Shown here: piece after piece, positions 8,755-17,755 of the stretch
How the letters are laid out: every line of letters starts with the position of its first letter
How positions within the stretch are numbered: the first letter of the stretch is position 1
Assembly: GCA_016000195.1 (NCBI GenBank)
Contig: JAECRO010000015.1
Coordinates: forward strand, 1 to 55,022
Direction: 5' to 3'
DNA length: 55,022 nt
Source: Burkholderiales bacterium
GTDB taxonomy: Bacteria; Pseudomonadota; Gammaproteobacteria; Burkholderiales; Burkholderiaceae_C
Made by a program: the position numbers and the translations under genes
Notes under the pieces: generated by a model
Databases searched by the model: none
Told to the model about the DNA's origin: nothing
The model's input: the letters and a program-made list of their open reading frames with translations, nothing else

Positions 8755-8771
8755 GCTATCTTAAGAGTAGC
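8755..8771. repeat. Dispersed 17-bp palindrome, copy 3 (after gspC stop)
   Basis: GCTATCTTAAGAGTAGC, beginning one base after the gspC stop codon. The core differs but the arms and spacing match the family. Confidence 0.65.
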
Positions 8772-8845
8772 GTTATGTGCCCGTAGGCTAACGGTCTGAA
8801 ATAGAAAAGCCCTGTTTTTGGCACGATCGTCAACTGTGCTTTAAA

Positions 8846-8870
8846 ACCACTTTATTCAGTGGTGTTTTTT
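8846..8870 (+). terminator. Rho-independent terminator after gspC
   Basis: ACCACT and AGTGGT form a 6-bp stem around a 6-nt loop, followed by GTTTTTT. It separates gspC from pilB, so pilB should have its own promoter within 8871-8979. Confidence 0.7.
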
Positions 8871-8979
8871 CATGTTTTTTCATACGATTGCAACGCCAGG
8901 CTGAACGCTGGCATGTTTCCTGAGTTACACCTGGTAATCATTACGCGATGATGCCGATTCAGAGTCTTTATAGATAATC

Positions 8980-10716
8980 ATGTCCGCTACTGATACCGCA
9001 CTAAAAAATCCAGTTTCCATGGCATTGCCCGGCTTGGGCAGAGCCTTGGTATCTGCTGGCAAGCTTGGGCAAAAGGCGGCCGAAGAAATTTTCCTCAAGG
9101 CGCAGGGCGGCCGAACCAGTTTCATTGCCGAGTTGACAGGGTCGGGGGCGGTGTCGGCCTTCGATCTGGCGCACATCATGTCAACCTCTTTTGCCGCGCC
9201 TCTGGTGGATATGGATGCCATCGACATCCAGCGTTTACCCAAAGGCCTGCTTGACACCAAGATATGCCTGACCTGCCGCATTGTTGTACTGGGCAAGCGC
9301 AACAACCGGCTGATCGTGGCAACCGCTGATCCCTCCGATCAGGGCGCTGCCGAAAAAATCAAGTTTTCTACTCAACTGGGCGTGGACTGGGTCATTGCGG
9401 AATACGACAAACTGTCCAGGCTGGTGGATGTTTCCAGTGTCACGGCAGCCGAAGCGATTGAAAACATCGTGGGCTCGGATTTCGAATTCGGCGAGGATAT
9501 GAACAATGTGGCGGCTGCAGAGGACAGTGAAGCCAGCGTGTCTGAAGTTGAAGATGCGCCAATTGTCAAATTCCTGCAGAAAATGCTGATTGACGCCTTC
9601 AACATGCGGGCGTCCGATTTGCACTTTGAACCCTTTGAGCATTCCTACCGGGTTCGCTTTCGGGTCGATGGCGAATTGCGCGAAATCTCCTCGCCGCCGG
9701 TAGCCATCAAGGAAAAGCTGGCAGCGCGCATCAAGGTGATTTCCAGGCTGGACATTTCTGAAAAACGGGTGCCGCAGGACGGCAAGATGAAGCTCAAGAT
9801 CGGCCCTGACCGGGTGATCGACTTCCGGGTCAGTACCCTGCCCACCATGTTTGGCGAAAAAATCGTTATTCGTATTCTGGATCCGAGCAGCGCCAAACTC
9901 GGCATTGACGCCCTGGGTTATGAGCCGCAAGAAAAGGAGCGCCTGCTCGAAGCCATCAAGCGGCCTTATGGCATGGTGCTGGTCACGGGGCCGACAGGCT
10001 CGGGCAAGACCGTGTCGCTCTACACCTGCCTGAACATCCTCAATACCGCAGGCGTCAACATCGCCACGGCCGAAGATCCGGCTGAAATCACCCTGCCGGG
10101 GGTGAACCAGGTCAGCATGAACGAAAAGGCCGGAATGACGTTTCCGGTGGCCCTGAAAGCCTTCTTGCGTCAGGATCCGGACATCATCATGGTCGGCGAA
10201 ATCCGGGATGTCGAAACGGCTGACATTGCCATCAAGGCCGCGCAGACCGGCCACTTGGTCTTGTCCACGCTGCACACCAACGATGCGCCCACGACGCTGA
10301 CCCGCATGCGCAACATGGGCATTGCGCCCTTCAACATTGCGTCGAGCGTCATTCTGATTACTGCCCAGCGGCTGGCGCGGCGCCTGTGCCCGCACTGTAA
10401 AACCCCAATAGATATTCCGCGTGACACCTTGCTGGAAGCCGGATTTAAAGAGGATGAGGTTGACGGCTCATGGACGCCCTTTCATCCGGTAGGTTGCGCC
10501 AAATGCAATAACGGCTACAAGGGCCGGTTAGGCATTTACCAGGTCATGCCAATTTCTGAAGAAATCCAGCGCATTGTCCTGCGCGACGGCAGCGCCATGG
10601 AAATTGCTGCCCAGGCCCAGGCTGAAGGCGTCCGCAGCCTGCGGCAGTCCGGTTTGTACAAAGTTAAACTGGGAATGACTTCAATGGAAGAAGTTCTGGG
10701 CTGCACCAATGTCTGA
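8980..10716 (+). CDS. pilB: Type IV pilus assembly ATPase PilB
   Basis: A 578-aa hexameric ATPase that drives type IV pilus extension. The N-terminal MshEN-like region covers about residues 30-160. The ATPase core contains Walker A GPTGSGKT (337-344), an Asp box, a Walker B stretch (QDPDIIMVGEIRDVETA) and the His box (TGHLVLSTLHTNDAP). A tetracysteine zinc site (C470, C473 and GCAKCNNGYKG) is present. It groups with PilB and not with the truncated gspE because pilC follows and then, beyond an insertion, pilD. The region upstream has only a weak ribosome site; Met-14 is an alternative start. Confidence 0.94.
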   Translation: MSATDTALKNPVSMALPGLGRALVSAGKLGQKAAEEIFLKAQGGRTSFIAELTGSGAVSAFDLAHIMSTSFAAPLVDMDAIDIQRLPKGLLDTKICLTCRIVVLGKRNNRLIVATADPSDQGAAEKIKFSTQLGVDWVIAEYDKLSRLVDVSSVTAAEAIENIVGSDFEFGEDMNNVAAAEDSEASVSEVEDAPIVKFLQKMLIDAFNMRASDLHFEPFEHSYRVRFRVDGELREISSPPVAIKEKLAARIKVISRLDISEKRVPQDGKMKLKIGPDRVIDFRVSTLPTMFGEKIVIRILDPSSAKLGIDALGYEPQEKERLLEAIKRPYGMVLVTGPTGSGKTVSLYTCLNILNTAGVNIATAEDPAEITLPGVNQVSMNEKAGMTFPVALKAFLRQDPDIIMVGEIRDVETADIAIKAAQTGHLVLSTLHTNDAPTTLTRMRNMGIAPFNIASSVILITAQRLARRLCPHCKTPIDIPRDTLLEAGFKEDEVDGSWTPFHPVGCAKCNNGYKGRLGIYQVMPISEEIQRIVLRDGSAMEIAAQAQAEGVRSLRQSGLYKVKLGMTSMEEVLGCTNV

Positions 10717-10801
10717 TCGGGCATTTTTGAGAGTCGGAACATTGACGGTTGACAGTAGCGACGAGACAGTCCAAAAGCTGTCCATTCAACGATAAGGCAT
10801 C

Positions 10802-12019
10802 ATGGCAACTGCAGCATCAAAAGGCATTCAGGAATTTGTTTTTGAATGGGAAGGCAAGGACCGGGGTGGCAAACAGGTTCGCGGAGAAATCCGTGCCGCT
10901 GGCGAAAACCAGGTCAAGGTGTCGCTGCGCAGGCAGGGCGTGCTGGCGACCAAGATCAAAAAACGCCGCATGCGTTCGGGCAAATCGATCAAGCCCCGTG
11001 ACATTGCCATCTTTACCCGCCAGCTTGCCACCATGATGAAGGCAGGCGTACCGCTGCTGCAGTCTTTTGACATCGTGGGGCGCGGCAATCCCAACGGCAG
11101 CGTGACCAAATTGCTCAATGACGTGCGTACTGACGTCGAAACAGGTACATCCCTGAGCGGGGCTTTTCGCAAGTATCCGATGTATTTCAATGCGCTTTAC
11201 TGCAATCTGGTTGAGGCGGGCGAGGCGGCCGGTATTCTGGAGTCGCTGCTGGACCGGCTGGCAATCTACATGGAAAAGACTGAAGCCATCAAGTCGAAAA
11301 TCAAATCGGCCCTGATGTATCCGATTTCGGTGGTGATTGTGGCTTTCGTGGTGGTGGCGGTGATCATGATTTTCGTGATTCCGTCGTTCAAAAGCGTGTT
11401 TTCATCTTTCGGCGCAGACTTGCCGGCGCCCACGCTGATCGTCATTGCCATCAGCGAGTTTTTTGTCTCTTATTGGTGGCTGATTTTTGGCGGTGTGGGC
11501 GGCGGTATCTATTTTTTCCTGCAAGCCTGGAAGCGCAGCGAAAAAATGCAGAAGGTCATGGACAGGCTGCTGCTGAAAATGCCTGTGTTCGGCACTCTGA
11601 TCGAAAAATCCGTCATCGCCCGCTGGACCCGTACCTTGTCCACCATGTTCGCAGCCGGCGTGCCGCTGGTCGAAGCGCTTGACTCGGTGGGCGGCGCTTC
11701 GGGAAATTCCCTGTATGCCGATGCCACCGAAAAAATCCAGCAGGAAGTCTCGACCGGCACCAGCCTGACGGCGGCCATGGGCAATGCCAACCTGTTTCCC
11801 ACGATGGTGCTGCAGATGTGCGCCATTGGCGAGGAATCTGGCTCGGTGGACCACATGCTGGGCAAGGCCGCCGACTTTTATGAGGCGGAAGTCGATGAAA
11901 TGGTCGCTGGTCTGTCCAGCCTGATGGAGCCCATCATCATTGTGTTTCTGGGCACCCTGATTGGCGGCATCGTGGTTTCCATGTACCTGCCCATTTTCAA
12001 GCTGGGTCAGGTCGTTTGA
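10802..12019 (+). CDS. pilC: Type IV pilus inner-membrane platform protein PilC
   Basis: A 405-aa polytopic membrane protein with two GspF-type domains (about residues 70-195 and 272-395), each starting with a TRQLATMMKAGVPLLQSF- or TRTLSTMFAAGVPLVEAL-type block. Membrane helices fall near 170-190, 205-230 and 370-395. PilC couples the PilB and PilT motors to pilin assembly. The 85-nt gap after pilB and codon use like its neighbours suggest co-transcription. In many beta- and gammaproteobacteria pilD follows directly; here about 6 kb of other genes intervene. Confidence 0.95.
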   Translation: MATAASKGIQEFVFEWEGKDRGGKQVRGEIRAAGENQVKVSLRRQGVLATKIKKRRMRSGKSIKPRDIAIFTRQLATMMKAGVPLLQSFDIVGRGNPNGSVTKLLNDVRTDVETGTSLSGAFRKYPMYFNALYCNLVEAGEAAGILESLLDRLAIYMEKTEAIKSKIKSALMYPISVVIVAFVVVAVIMIFVIPSFKSVFSSFGADLPAPTLIVIAISEFFVSYWWLIFGGVGGGIYFFLQAWKRSEKMQKVMDRLLLKMPVFGTLIEKSVIARWTRTLSTMFAAGVPLVEALDSVGGASGNSLYADATEKIQQEVSTGTSLTAAMGNANLFPTMVLQMCAIGEESGSVDHMLGKAADFYEAEVDEMVAGLSSLMEPIIIVFLGTLIGGIVVSMYLPIFKLGQVV

Positions 12020-12063
12020 TGGCGCCAATGTCTACCAAATGAAGCCCGATGACGCCATAAAGC

Positions 12064-12077
12064 TTGATATAAATCAA
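12064..12077. promoter_or_regulatory. FNR/Anr-type binding site upstream of the 651-aa gene
   Basis: TTGATATAAATCAA is a perfect TTGAT-N4-ATCAA dyad, extended by one pair to CTTGAT/ATCAAG. It lies in the 160-bp gap after pilC, centred about 109 nt before the ATG at 12180. A CATACT hexamer at 12127-12132 could be the -10 box, which would put the site near -68. Regulation by an FNR-type protein is inferred from the match. Confidence 0.65.
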
Positions 12078-12179
12078 GATGGCTGCGAATACGGGAAAGG
12101 GCGGACAGTCTTTGTCATCCATTCGACATACTATTTTTTTAAGCTTATCTGTGAAGTTCACTCCAAATAAAGAGTTCAC

Positions 12180-14135
12180 ATGCTTAAAGAAAAAGCGGTC
12201 GCATCCTTGGGACAGTCATCCCTGCTGATGCCCGCCTGGGTCAAGGCGGCGCTGCTGGCGAATGATCGCCTGAAGTTGTACCTGACGATGGTCCAGTCTG
12301 CTGCCCAGCATGCCGGTTCACCGGAAAATCCCGCGACAGATTGGGGGCGGGAGCTTGCGCAGAGCGGCCTGCATGATGCAGCCTGGCTCCAGGATTTGGT
12401 CAAGACGGCTTACTTTGATGACCGGACGCTGGTCATTCCCCAGTTGGGGCAGTTGCTTGGCGCGCTGGCGTCGGATTTATCCCTCATGGCGCGTCCCCTT
12501 TGCGACGCGGGGCATGAAAGTCATCCGGCGCTGATTGCCCGGCGCGACCTGTGGCTCCAGAAGCTTCATGCCATGGAAGACGGCGAAGGGCTTGGGCCTC
12601 AGGCGCTGGCGGAACTGACCCGTGGTGATCGCAAGCATGGGGACAGTTTTCATATCCTGGTGATGGATTTGCACAAGCAGCTCAATGCCATGGCCAGCGA
12701 GATCGCCAGCGAAAACCTGGATGGCGCGCATGTCTGGCAAATCGAGGAGGCCGATCGCCCCCTGATCAAGGCTTTCATGCGGGGACTGCACCGAACGGCG
12801 CCGCTAAAGTTTTCCCACCCTGGCCTGGACACCGCAGTAACCCGCAATGGCTCGAAACTCCTGATCCAGAACGATATTGGCACCAACGATGTACATGTCC
12901 TGGTGATTGAGGTGGAGCAGCGCACCATCAGCCTGACATATTCCGATCTTCATGCCGGGCGCTTTGACTTTTTTCGCAAGATGCTGGAGGCCGTCGGTTT
13001 CGAGTGGACGGTGCATGACCCGGTGACATCCGAGGGTCTCAACGCCGGCAAGCCCTACCAGATGGGAACCGCAGTATTAAAAGCCGATGGAGATGACGTG
13101 TTGATGAACGGACTCGAAGCCGTTGCCTCGCGCATCGTGTTCGTCATTGACTGGAACCGTGCCCGCAAGCGCCTCCAGAACTTCGTCAGCAAATCTCAGG
13201 CCGTTGCCATCCTGCGGCGCGGGGCCAAGGAGGAGTGGGGCCATATGGCATGGTTGCTGGCCGGAGGAGAGCGACTTGTTTTTACTGCCATGCAGGTAGT
13301 GGACAGCGAGGCATTTCGCGTCGGTGATCGTCTCGATGACGTGCTGGGGGAGCCTTCGGCAACCGATTTTTTACTGGGGTTGCTGCGCATGTCCAGCATC
13401 ATGCTGCGTCAGCAGCAGCCTGTAGCGCTGGTGGCCGACGAAGCGCAAATGCTGCTCGCCCGCGTGCTGCGCCAGCGCACTTTCGAGTTCGACTTGCTGG
13501 CCGAGCATGCGGCGTACTGTCATGCGATTGCACTGGCGCTGTGCGATGCGCTTGAAAACGGCGCCGCGATGGATTCGTCTCAAAGCGCCAGCCTCGTGCT
13601 GCGCGCCAAAACCTGGGAGCGGCAGGCGGACCACCTGCTGATGGATGCTCGCCAGCGCGCCGAGAGGCAAAGCCGGTGGCACCCGGTGGTGGAACTTCTG
13701 GAGAAGTCGGATGATGTGGCCGATGCGCTGGAAGAGGCCACTTTCATCCACTCCATGACATTGGGCGAGCCGCTGCAGGGGCTTCCGGCATCCGTCAATG
13801 AGGTGTTGCGCCGACTGGCGGACACCACTCTGGCGGCCATTCAGGACCAGGTCAAGGCCATCGAGATCGCGCGTCACGTCAGCGACCGCGGCGACCCTGC
13901 CGACAGCGACTTGTTTTTGCAGACGCTGTGGCGCATGTTGCGCGCGGAGCGGCTCTGCGACGAATTGTCGCGCCAGGCCCGCAGACGGATTGTCGACTCG
14001 CTCCACGCCTCACCCGCCGGCCTGCTCCTTGCCAACGATCTGACCGCCACGATCGAGCAAGCGTCTGACGGCCTTCTGGCCGCAGGTTATGCGCTTCGAA
14101 AGATGGTGCTTACCAAAACAGGTATGTCTGCATGA
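12180..14135 (+). CDS. 651-aa protein of unknown function, possible PhoU/DUF47-like C-terminus
   Basis: The N-terminal 450 residues match no family I can name. They contain mixed alpha/beta sequence with LDTAVTRNGSKLLIQNDIG, an aromatic TYSDLHAGRFDFFRKML and SRIVFVIDWNRARKRLQNF. From about residue 501 the sequence is helical and acidic/basic patterned (HPVVELLEKSDDVADALEEA, then LQDQV-like helices to about 630), which resembles DUF47/PhoU-type phosphate regulators; this is a weak, memory-based similarity. No signal peptide or membrane segment is seen. AAGAG lies just upstream of the ATG. It overlaps the dikinase-like gene by 4 nt (ATGA), so the two are likely made together, probably under the FNR-type site at 12064. 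Confidence 0.6.
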   Translation: MLKEKAVASLGQSSLLMPAWVKAALLANDRLKLYLTMVQSAAQHAGSPENPATDWGRELAQSGLHDAAWLQDLVKTAYFDDRTLVIPQLGQLLGALASDLSLMARPLCDAGHESHPALIARRDLWLQKLHAMEDGEGLGPQALAELTRGDRKHGDSFHILVMDLHKQLNAMASEIASENLDGAHVWQIEEADRPLIKAFMRGLHRTAPLKFSHPGLDTAVTRNGSKLLIQNDIGTNDVHVLVIEVEQRTISLTYSDLHAGRFDFFRKMLEAVGFEWTVHDPVTSEGLNAGKPYQMGTAVLKADGDDVLMNGLEAVASRIVFVIDWNRARKRLQNFVSKSQAVAILRRGAKEEWGHMAWLLAGGERLVFTAMQVVDSEAFRVGDRLDDVLGEPSATDFLLGLLRMSSIMLRQQQPVALVADEAQMLLARVLRQRTFEFDLLAEHAAYCHAIALALCDALENGAAMDSSQSASLVLRAKTWERQADHLLMDARQRAERQSRWHPVVELLEKSDDVADALEEATFIHSMTLGEPLQGLPASVNEVLRRLADTTLAAIQDQVKAIEIARHVSDRGDPADSDLFLQTLWRMLRAERLCDELSRQARRRIVDSLHASPAGLLLANDLTATIEQASDGLLAAGYALRKMVLTKTGMSA

Positions 14136-15766
14136 ACTCCGTCACCCTCTGGCCCAAACATTTATATCTGATTGCCAGCGGCAACACGCCGCCCCATCAC
14201 AAGCCGAGCCGGGAGAGCATGGGGTCCAAGGCCTACAACCTTCTGCGCATGACAGATATCGGGCTTCCCGTTCCGCCTGCGCTGGTGATCGGAACGCACT
14301 ACGCCAAATCACCCGAAGAGTGCATGCTGCCGGTGTTCACCATCGGGCTCCCGGCCCTGCAAGAGGCGACGAGTCGCACTCTTGGCGATGCACGCAAACC
14401 CTTGATCGTTTCCGTGCGCTCCGGCGCGCCTGTGTCGATGCCGGGCATGATGGAAACGCTGCTCAATATTGGCCTGTGTGACCAAACCCTGCCCGGCCTG
14501 CTGCGCCAGACCGGGAATCCACGATTGGTCTGGGACGCCTACCGGCGCCTTATCGCCAGCTATGGCGAGGTAGTGGCAGGTCTGTCGGGCGCACTGTTTG
14601 AAGACGAGATCGCACGCGTGACGCAGGAGCGCGACGAGCGTCAGCTGGACTTCTCTGAATTACGCGACCTGGCGCGCCGGTTTCTTTCGATATACCAGTT
14701 GCATGCCGGGCAACCGTTCCCGCAGGATGTCAACGAGCAGCTGTCGGGGGCCATTCGTGCGGTGTTCTTGTCCTGGCAGGCGGAAAAAGCGCAGGCCTAC
14801 CGCAAGATCAACCAGATCGACTCCGCCATGGGAACCGCCGTAACGATTCAAAGCATGGTGTTTGGCAACAGCGGCGGTCATTCTGGCGCCGGTGTGGGGT
14901 TCACCCGCAATCCCACGACCGGAGAGCGCCAGCCATGGGTGGATTTTCTGGCCAATGCCCAGGGTGAAGATGTCGTCTCTGGCCGCAGGAATGCCCATGG
15001 GCATGAAGCGCTGGCCAGCGTGGCACCGGACGCCTGGCGCCTGCTCCAGGACGCTGCGCAGACGCTGGAGCAGGCATTTCTGGACATGCAGGACTTTGAA
15101 TTCACGGTGCAGGATGGCGTTTTGTACATGCTGCAAACACGGTCTGGCAAGCGCACGCCTCTGGCGACGGCCCGTATTGCGCTTGATCTCATGGATGAAG
15201 GACTGATTGACGCCGCCACCGCGCTGGAGCGCACGAAGAACTTGCATGAGGAAGAACTTGGCACGGTGCAACTGGCTTCGCAAGGCAACCCGGACTCGCA
15301 GGTCCGCCCTCTGGGCCAGGCCATGTCCGCCTGCTCTGGCGTGGTGTCTGGCGAAATCACCCTGGACGGCACACGCGCCGCAACGCGTGCCGCTGAAGGC
15401 GCGAGTCTGGTACTGGTCCGCCAGGATGCCGAGACCAGTGACATCGCTGCCCTGGAATTTGCGGCCGGTCTGCTGACGCAGCGTGGCGCACGCACCTCCC
15501 ACGCCGCAGTGGTGGCCCGGCAACTGGGTAAAGTCTGTCTGGTCGGTTGTGAAACCTTGCGAATCGACCTTGCCGCACGGACGGTCCGCCTGGGGGACTT
15601 GCTGCTCAAGGAAGGCGATACCATCACCCTGGACGGCAATGAAGGCCGGATCTATGCCGGGGTAGTCGCTGGTATTTTTGTACCCGATGTTGCACTGATT
15701 GAACGCCTGAAGGCGCTTCGAGCGTCACAGGCACCCACTCGCCGCCACAAGCACGGCGCATCATGA
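14132..15766 (+). CDS. Pyruvate-phosphate-dikinase-like protein lacking the PEP/pyruvate barrel
   Basis: This 544-aa protein is collinear with the N-terminal two thirds of pyruvate phosphate dikinase. The ATP-grasp domain shows SMGSKAYNLLRMTDIGLPVP, SVRSGAPVSMPGMMETLLNI, GFTRNPTTGERQPWVDFLAN, NAQGEDVVSG and LQTRSGKRTPLA. The phosphohistidine domain has LLTQRGARTSHAAVVARQLG, with the catalytic His at residue 457, almost the same number as in classical PPDK. The protein stops where the C-terminal TIM barrel (usually another 350 or so residues) should begin. ATP-dependent autophosphorylation of His is therefore plausible, but the acceptor is unknown. Its 4-nt overlap with the 651-aa gene suggests a functional pair. 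Confidence 0.85.
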   Translation: MNSVTLWPKHLYLIASGNTPPHHKPSRESMGSKAYNLLRMTDIGLPVPPALVIGTHYAKSPEECMLPVFTIGLPALQEATSRTLGDARKPLIVSVRSGAPVSMPGMMETLLNIGLCDQTLPGLLRQTGNPRLVWDAYRRLIASYGEVVAGLSGALFEDEIARVTQERDERQLDFSELRDLARRFLSIYQLHAGQPFPQDVNEQLSGAIRAVFLSWQAEKAQAYRKINQIDSAMGTAVTIQSMVFGNSGGHSGAGVGFTRNPTTGERQPWVDFLANAQGEDVVSGRRNAHGHEALASVAPDAWRLLQDAAQTLEQAFLDMQDFEFTVQDGVLYMLQTRSGKRTPLATARIALDLMDEGLIDAATALERTKNLHEEELGTVQLASQGNPDSQVRPLGQAMSACSGVVSGEITLDGTRAATRAAEGASLVLVRQDAETSDIAALEFAAGLLTQRGARTSHAAVVARQLGKVCLVGCETLRIDLAARTVRLGDLLLKEGDTITLDGNEGRIYAGVVAGIFVPDVALIERLKALRASQAPTRRHKHGAS

Positions 15767-16037
15767 CTGCTGCCTCTATCGCATCGTTGGCTATGGCTGG
15801 CAATCTCCCTCGGTGTGCCACTCTATGCGTGCGATGTGGGAAAACGAGGTGAAATCCAGTCACTGGGTAATCTTGTCATCAAGGAGTCTGGACTATCCTG
15901 TCTGCCAGTGCTGGATGTCTTGGAGATGAATTCAAGAAAAGCCATAACCAGTAGTTCTGGTTGTGCCAGGCCCACAACTTTCCCATCCTGTCTGGCCAGT
16001 GACGGTTCGAGCCATCAACCTGAGCAATTTGAATGCC

Positions 16038-17543
16038 ATGAAAACAGATGTTCTTATTCCCCGGCCTGAAGAAATAGAACTCAAGCTGACGCTGCCAGCA
16101 TCCGATCCCGCTAACCTGGAAAAGCAGCTGGCCCAAATGCCCGCGCTGGCGCGCCGCAAGGCAAGCCACCTGCATTTGCACAATACTTACTACGACACGC
16201 CCGACCAAATACTGCGCGACAAGCGCATGGCCTTGCGTCTAAGGCGCGTGGGCAGCGATGCGAAACCCCAATGGTTGCAAACGCTCAAGATGGGTGGCAC
16301 CAGCACCTCGGCCCTGAGCCAGCGTGGCGAGTGGGAAACCGCCGTGCCCGGTGCCGAGCTGGCCTTGTCTGCGCTTCAAGCCACGCCATGGTCAGACATT
16401 GATCCTGACGGCGATCTGTTTCGCAAGCTGGCGCCAAGCTTTGTAACGAGCTTTGACCGGACCAGCTGGACCGTGCGCAGGCGCGATGGCAGTGTCGTCG
16501 AGGTGTCGCTGGACGTCGGGCAGATCGTGGTCGAAGGCAAGAGCATTCCCCTTTGCGAACTCGAACTTGAACTGCTGGCAGGCCAGCCATCTGCGTTGTT
16601 CGGGCTTGCCCAGCAGATCGCCTGCAGCATCGCGGTGCTGCCGGAGCACCGGAGCAAGGCGGAGCGTGGCTATGCCCTGGCCGACGATTCCCTGAACCTC
16701 CCACTGCGTGCGCAGCCGCCGTCGTTAAGCAGGAAAATGTCGCCCTCCGAGGCTGCGCAATGCGTGCTCCGGGAAATGTTCTGCCAGTTCACGGCCAACC
16801 TCAACACCCTGCGCCATTCAGACGACCCCGAGGTAATACACCAGGCTCGAGTCGGTTGGCGACGCTTCAAAAGCGCCTATCGGCTTTTCAAGCCCGCCCT
16901 TGATGTCGATGCGGTGCCTTCCTGGGAGCCCCTGCAAACGCTCCTGACTGTTGTGGGGGAGTTGCGGGATCTGGATGTGGCCCGGACTGAAACCCTCCCG
17001 AAATTCGCGGATGCCTACATCGCCGGCAAGGCCAGTCGGGAAGAAAAGTGGAAGGCATTGACCCAGGCCCTGATGCAGTCGGCGGACCTTCAGCGTAAAG
17101 CCGTTTGCTATGCGCTGGAAGCGCCAAGAGTCGGCGCAAGCTTGCTTGGGATCACGCAATGGCTGGAAGAGCTGCCGCAGGGCCAGGCGCTCGGAGAGGC
17201 GTCGGGTGTTCCGGGAATGTCACTTCGCCGCTGGGCCAGGCGGCGCATTGCCCGCCTGCACAAGCAGTTCAAGAACATGCGCCAGGATGCCGACACGGTT
17301 GAAAGTCAGCACCGCGTCCGTATTCTTGCCAAGCGGATGCGTTACGGTATCGAAGCCTTGAAGCCGCTTTTGAGCTGGCGGCACACCAAACGCTGGTATC
17401 AGCAGGCCACGGATCTGCAGACGAGTATTGGCATGGCACGCGATCTTGTGCAGGCAAATATCCTGCTGGCCAAGCTGGAAACAGACCATGAACTGACGGA
17501 GTTCCTGCGTGGCGTCGCGGCTGGGCAGGCGCATGGGGGCTAA
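16038..17543 (+). CDS. CYTH-CHAD domain protein
   Basis: A 501-aa two-domain protein. The CYTH part (about 1-215) begins with the signature EIELKL and contains YYDTPDQILRDKRMALRLRR, many Lys/Arg/Glu residues facing a triphosphate tunnel in this family, and ELELELLAG. The CHAD part (about 230-500) has IHQARVGWRRFKSAYRLFK, ELRDLDVARTETLP and QHRVRILAKRMRYGIEALK, giving the conserved His/Arg/Lys-rich helices known to bind polyphosphate. CYTH enzymes hydrolyse inorganic triphosphate or related compounds. The ATG at 16038 was chosen over a GTG at 15963 because it places the CYTH motif near the N-terminus. A 271-nt gap before it may hold its own promoter. Confidence 0.88.
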   Translation: MKTDVLIPRPEEIELKLTLPASDPANLEKQLAQMPALARRKASHLHLHNTYYDTPDQILRDKRMALRLRRVGSDAKPQWLQTLKMGGTSTSALSQRGEWETAVPGAELALSALQATPWSDIDPDGDLFRKLAPSFVTSFDRTSWTVRRRDGSVVEVSLDVGQIVVEGKSIPLCELELELLAGQPSALFGLAQQIACSIAVLPEHRSKAERGYALADDSLNLPLRAQPPSLSRKMSPSEAAQCVLREMFCQFTANLNTLRHSDDPEVIHQARVGWRRFKSAYRLFKPALDVDAVPSWEPLQTLLTVVGELRDLDVARTETLPKFADAYIAGKASREEKWKALTQALMQSADLQRKAVCYALEAPRVGASLLGITQWLEELPQGQALGEASGVPGMSLRRWARRRIARLHKQFKNMRQDADTVESQHRVRILAKRMRYGIEALKPLLSWRHTKRWYQQATDLQTSIGMARDLVQANILLAKLETDHELTEFLRGVAAGQAHGG

Positions 17544-17702
17544 TCGGCTGGCCGGTGTGGTCAGACTGGCAAAAAACGATTTCGTATAAGAAAAATCCTG
17601 GCAAGCAGGGCAGGAATATGCCGGGCCGTAGCGGTTGCCAGACGCTCCCCGGTTACATGGGGCAACTTCCCATGCAAGGAAAAATGTCCCATACTTATCG
17701 GG

Positions 17703-17720
17703 TAAATCATTATTGATTTA
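17703..17720. promoter_or_regulatory. Perfect inverted repeat before the 83-aa gene (operator-like)
   Basis: TAAATCA-TTAT-TGATTTA is a 7-bp perfect dyad with a 4-nt centre, 36 nt before the ATG at 17756. A second dyad, CATGGG-N7-CCCATG, lies at 17656-17674. The stretch is AT-rich compared with its surroundings. No regulator can be named. Confidence 0.4.
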
Positions 17721-17755
17721 TGGAAATTTCTTCCTATTTTTTCAAGAGGTATTTC

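Noticed and set aside
8911..8927. Possible sigma-54 promoter before pilB (TGGCATG, then CTGAG)
   Set aside because: The -24 half fits but the -12 half lacks the needed TTGC, so it is too weak to call.
15815..16069. An 84-codon plus-strand reading between the dikinase-like and CYTH-CHAD genes
   Set aside because: No ribosome site, overlaps the CYTH-CHAD start, and composition does not look like a protein.
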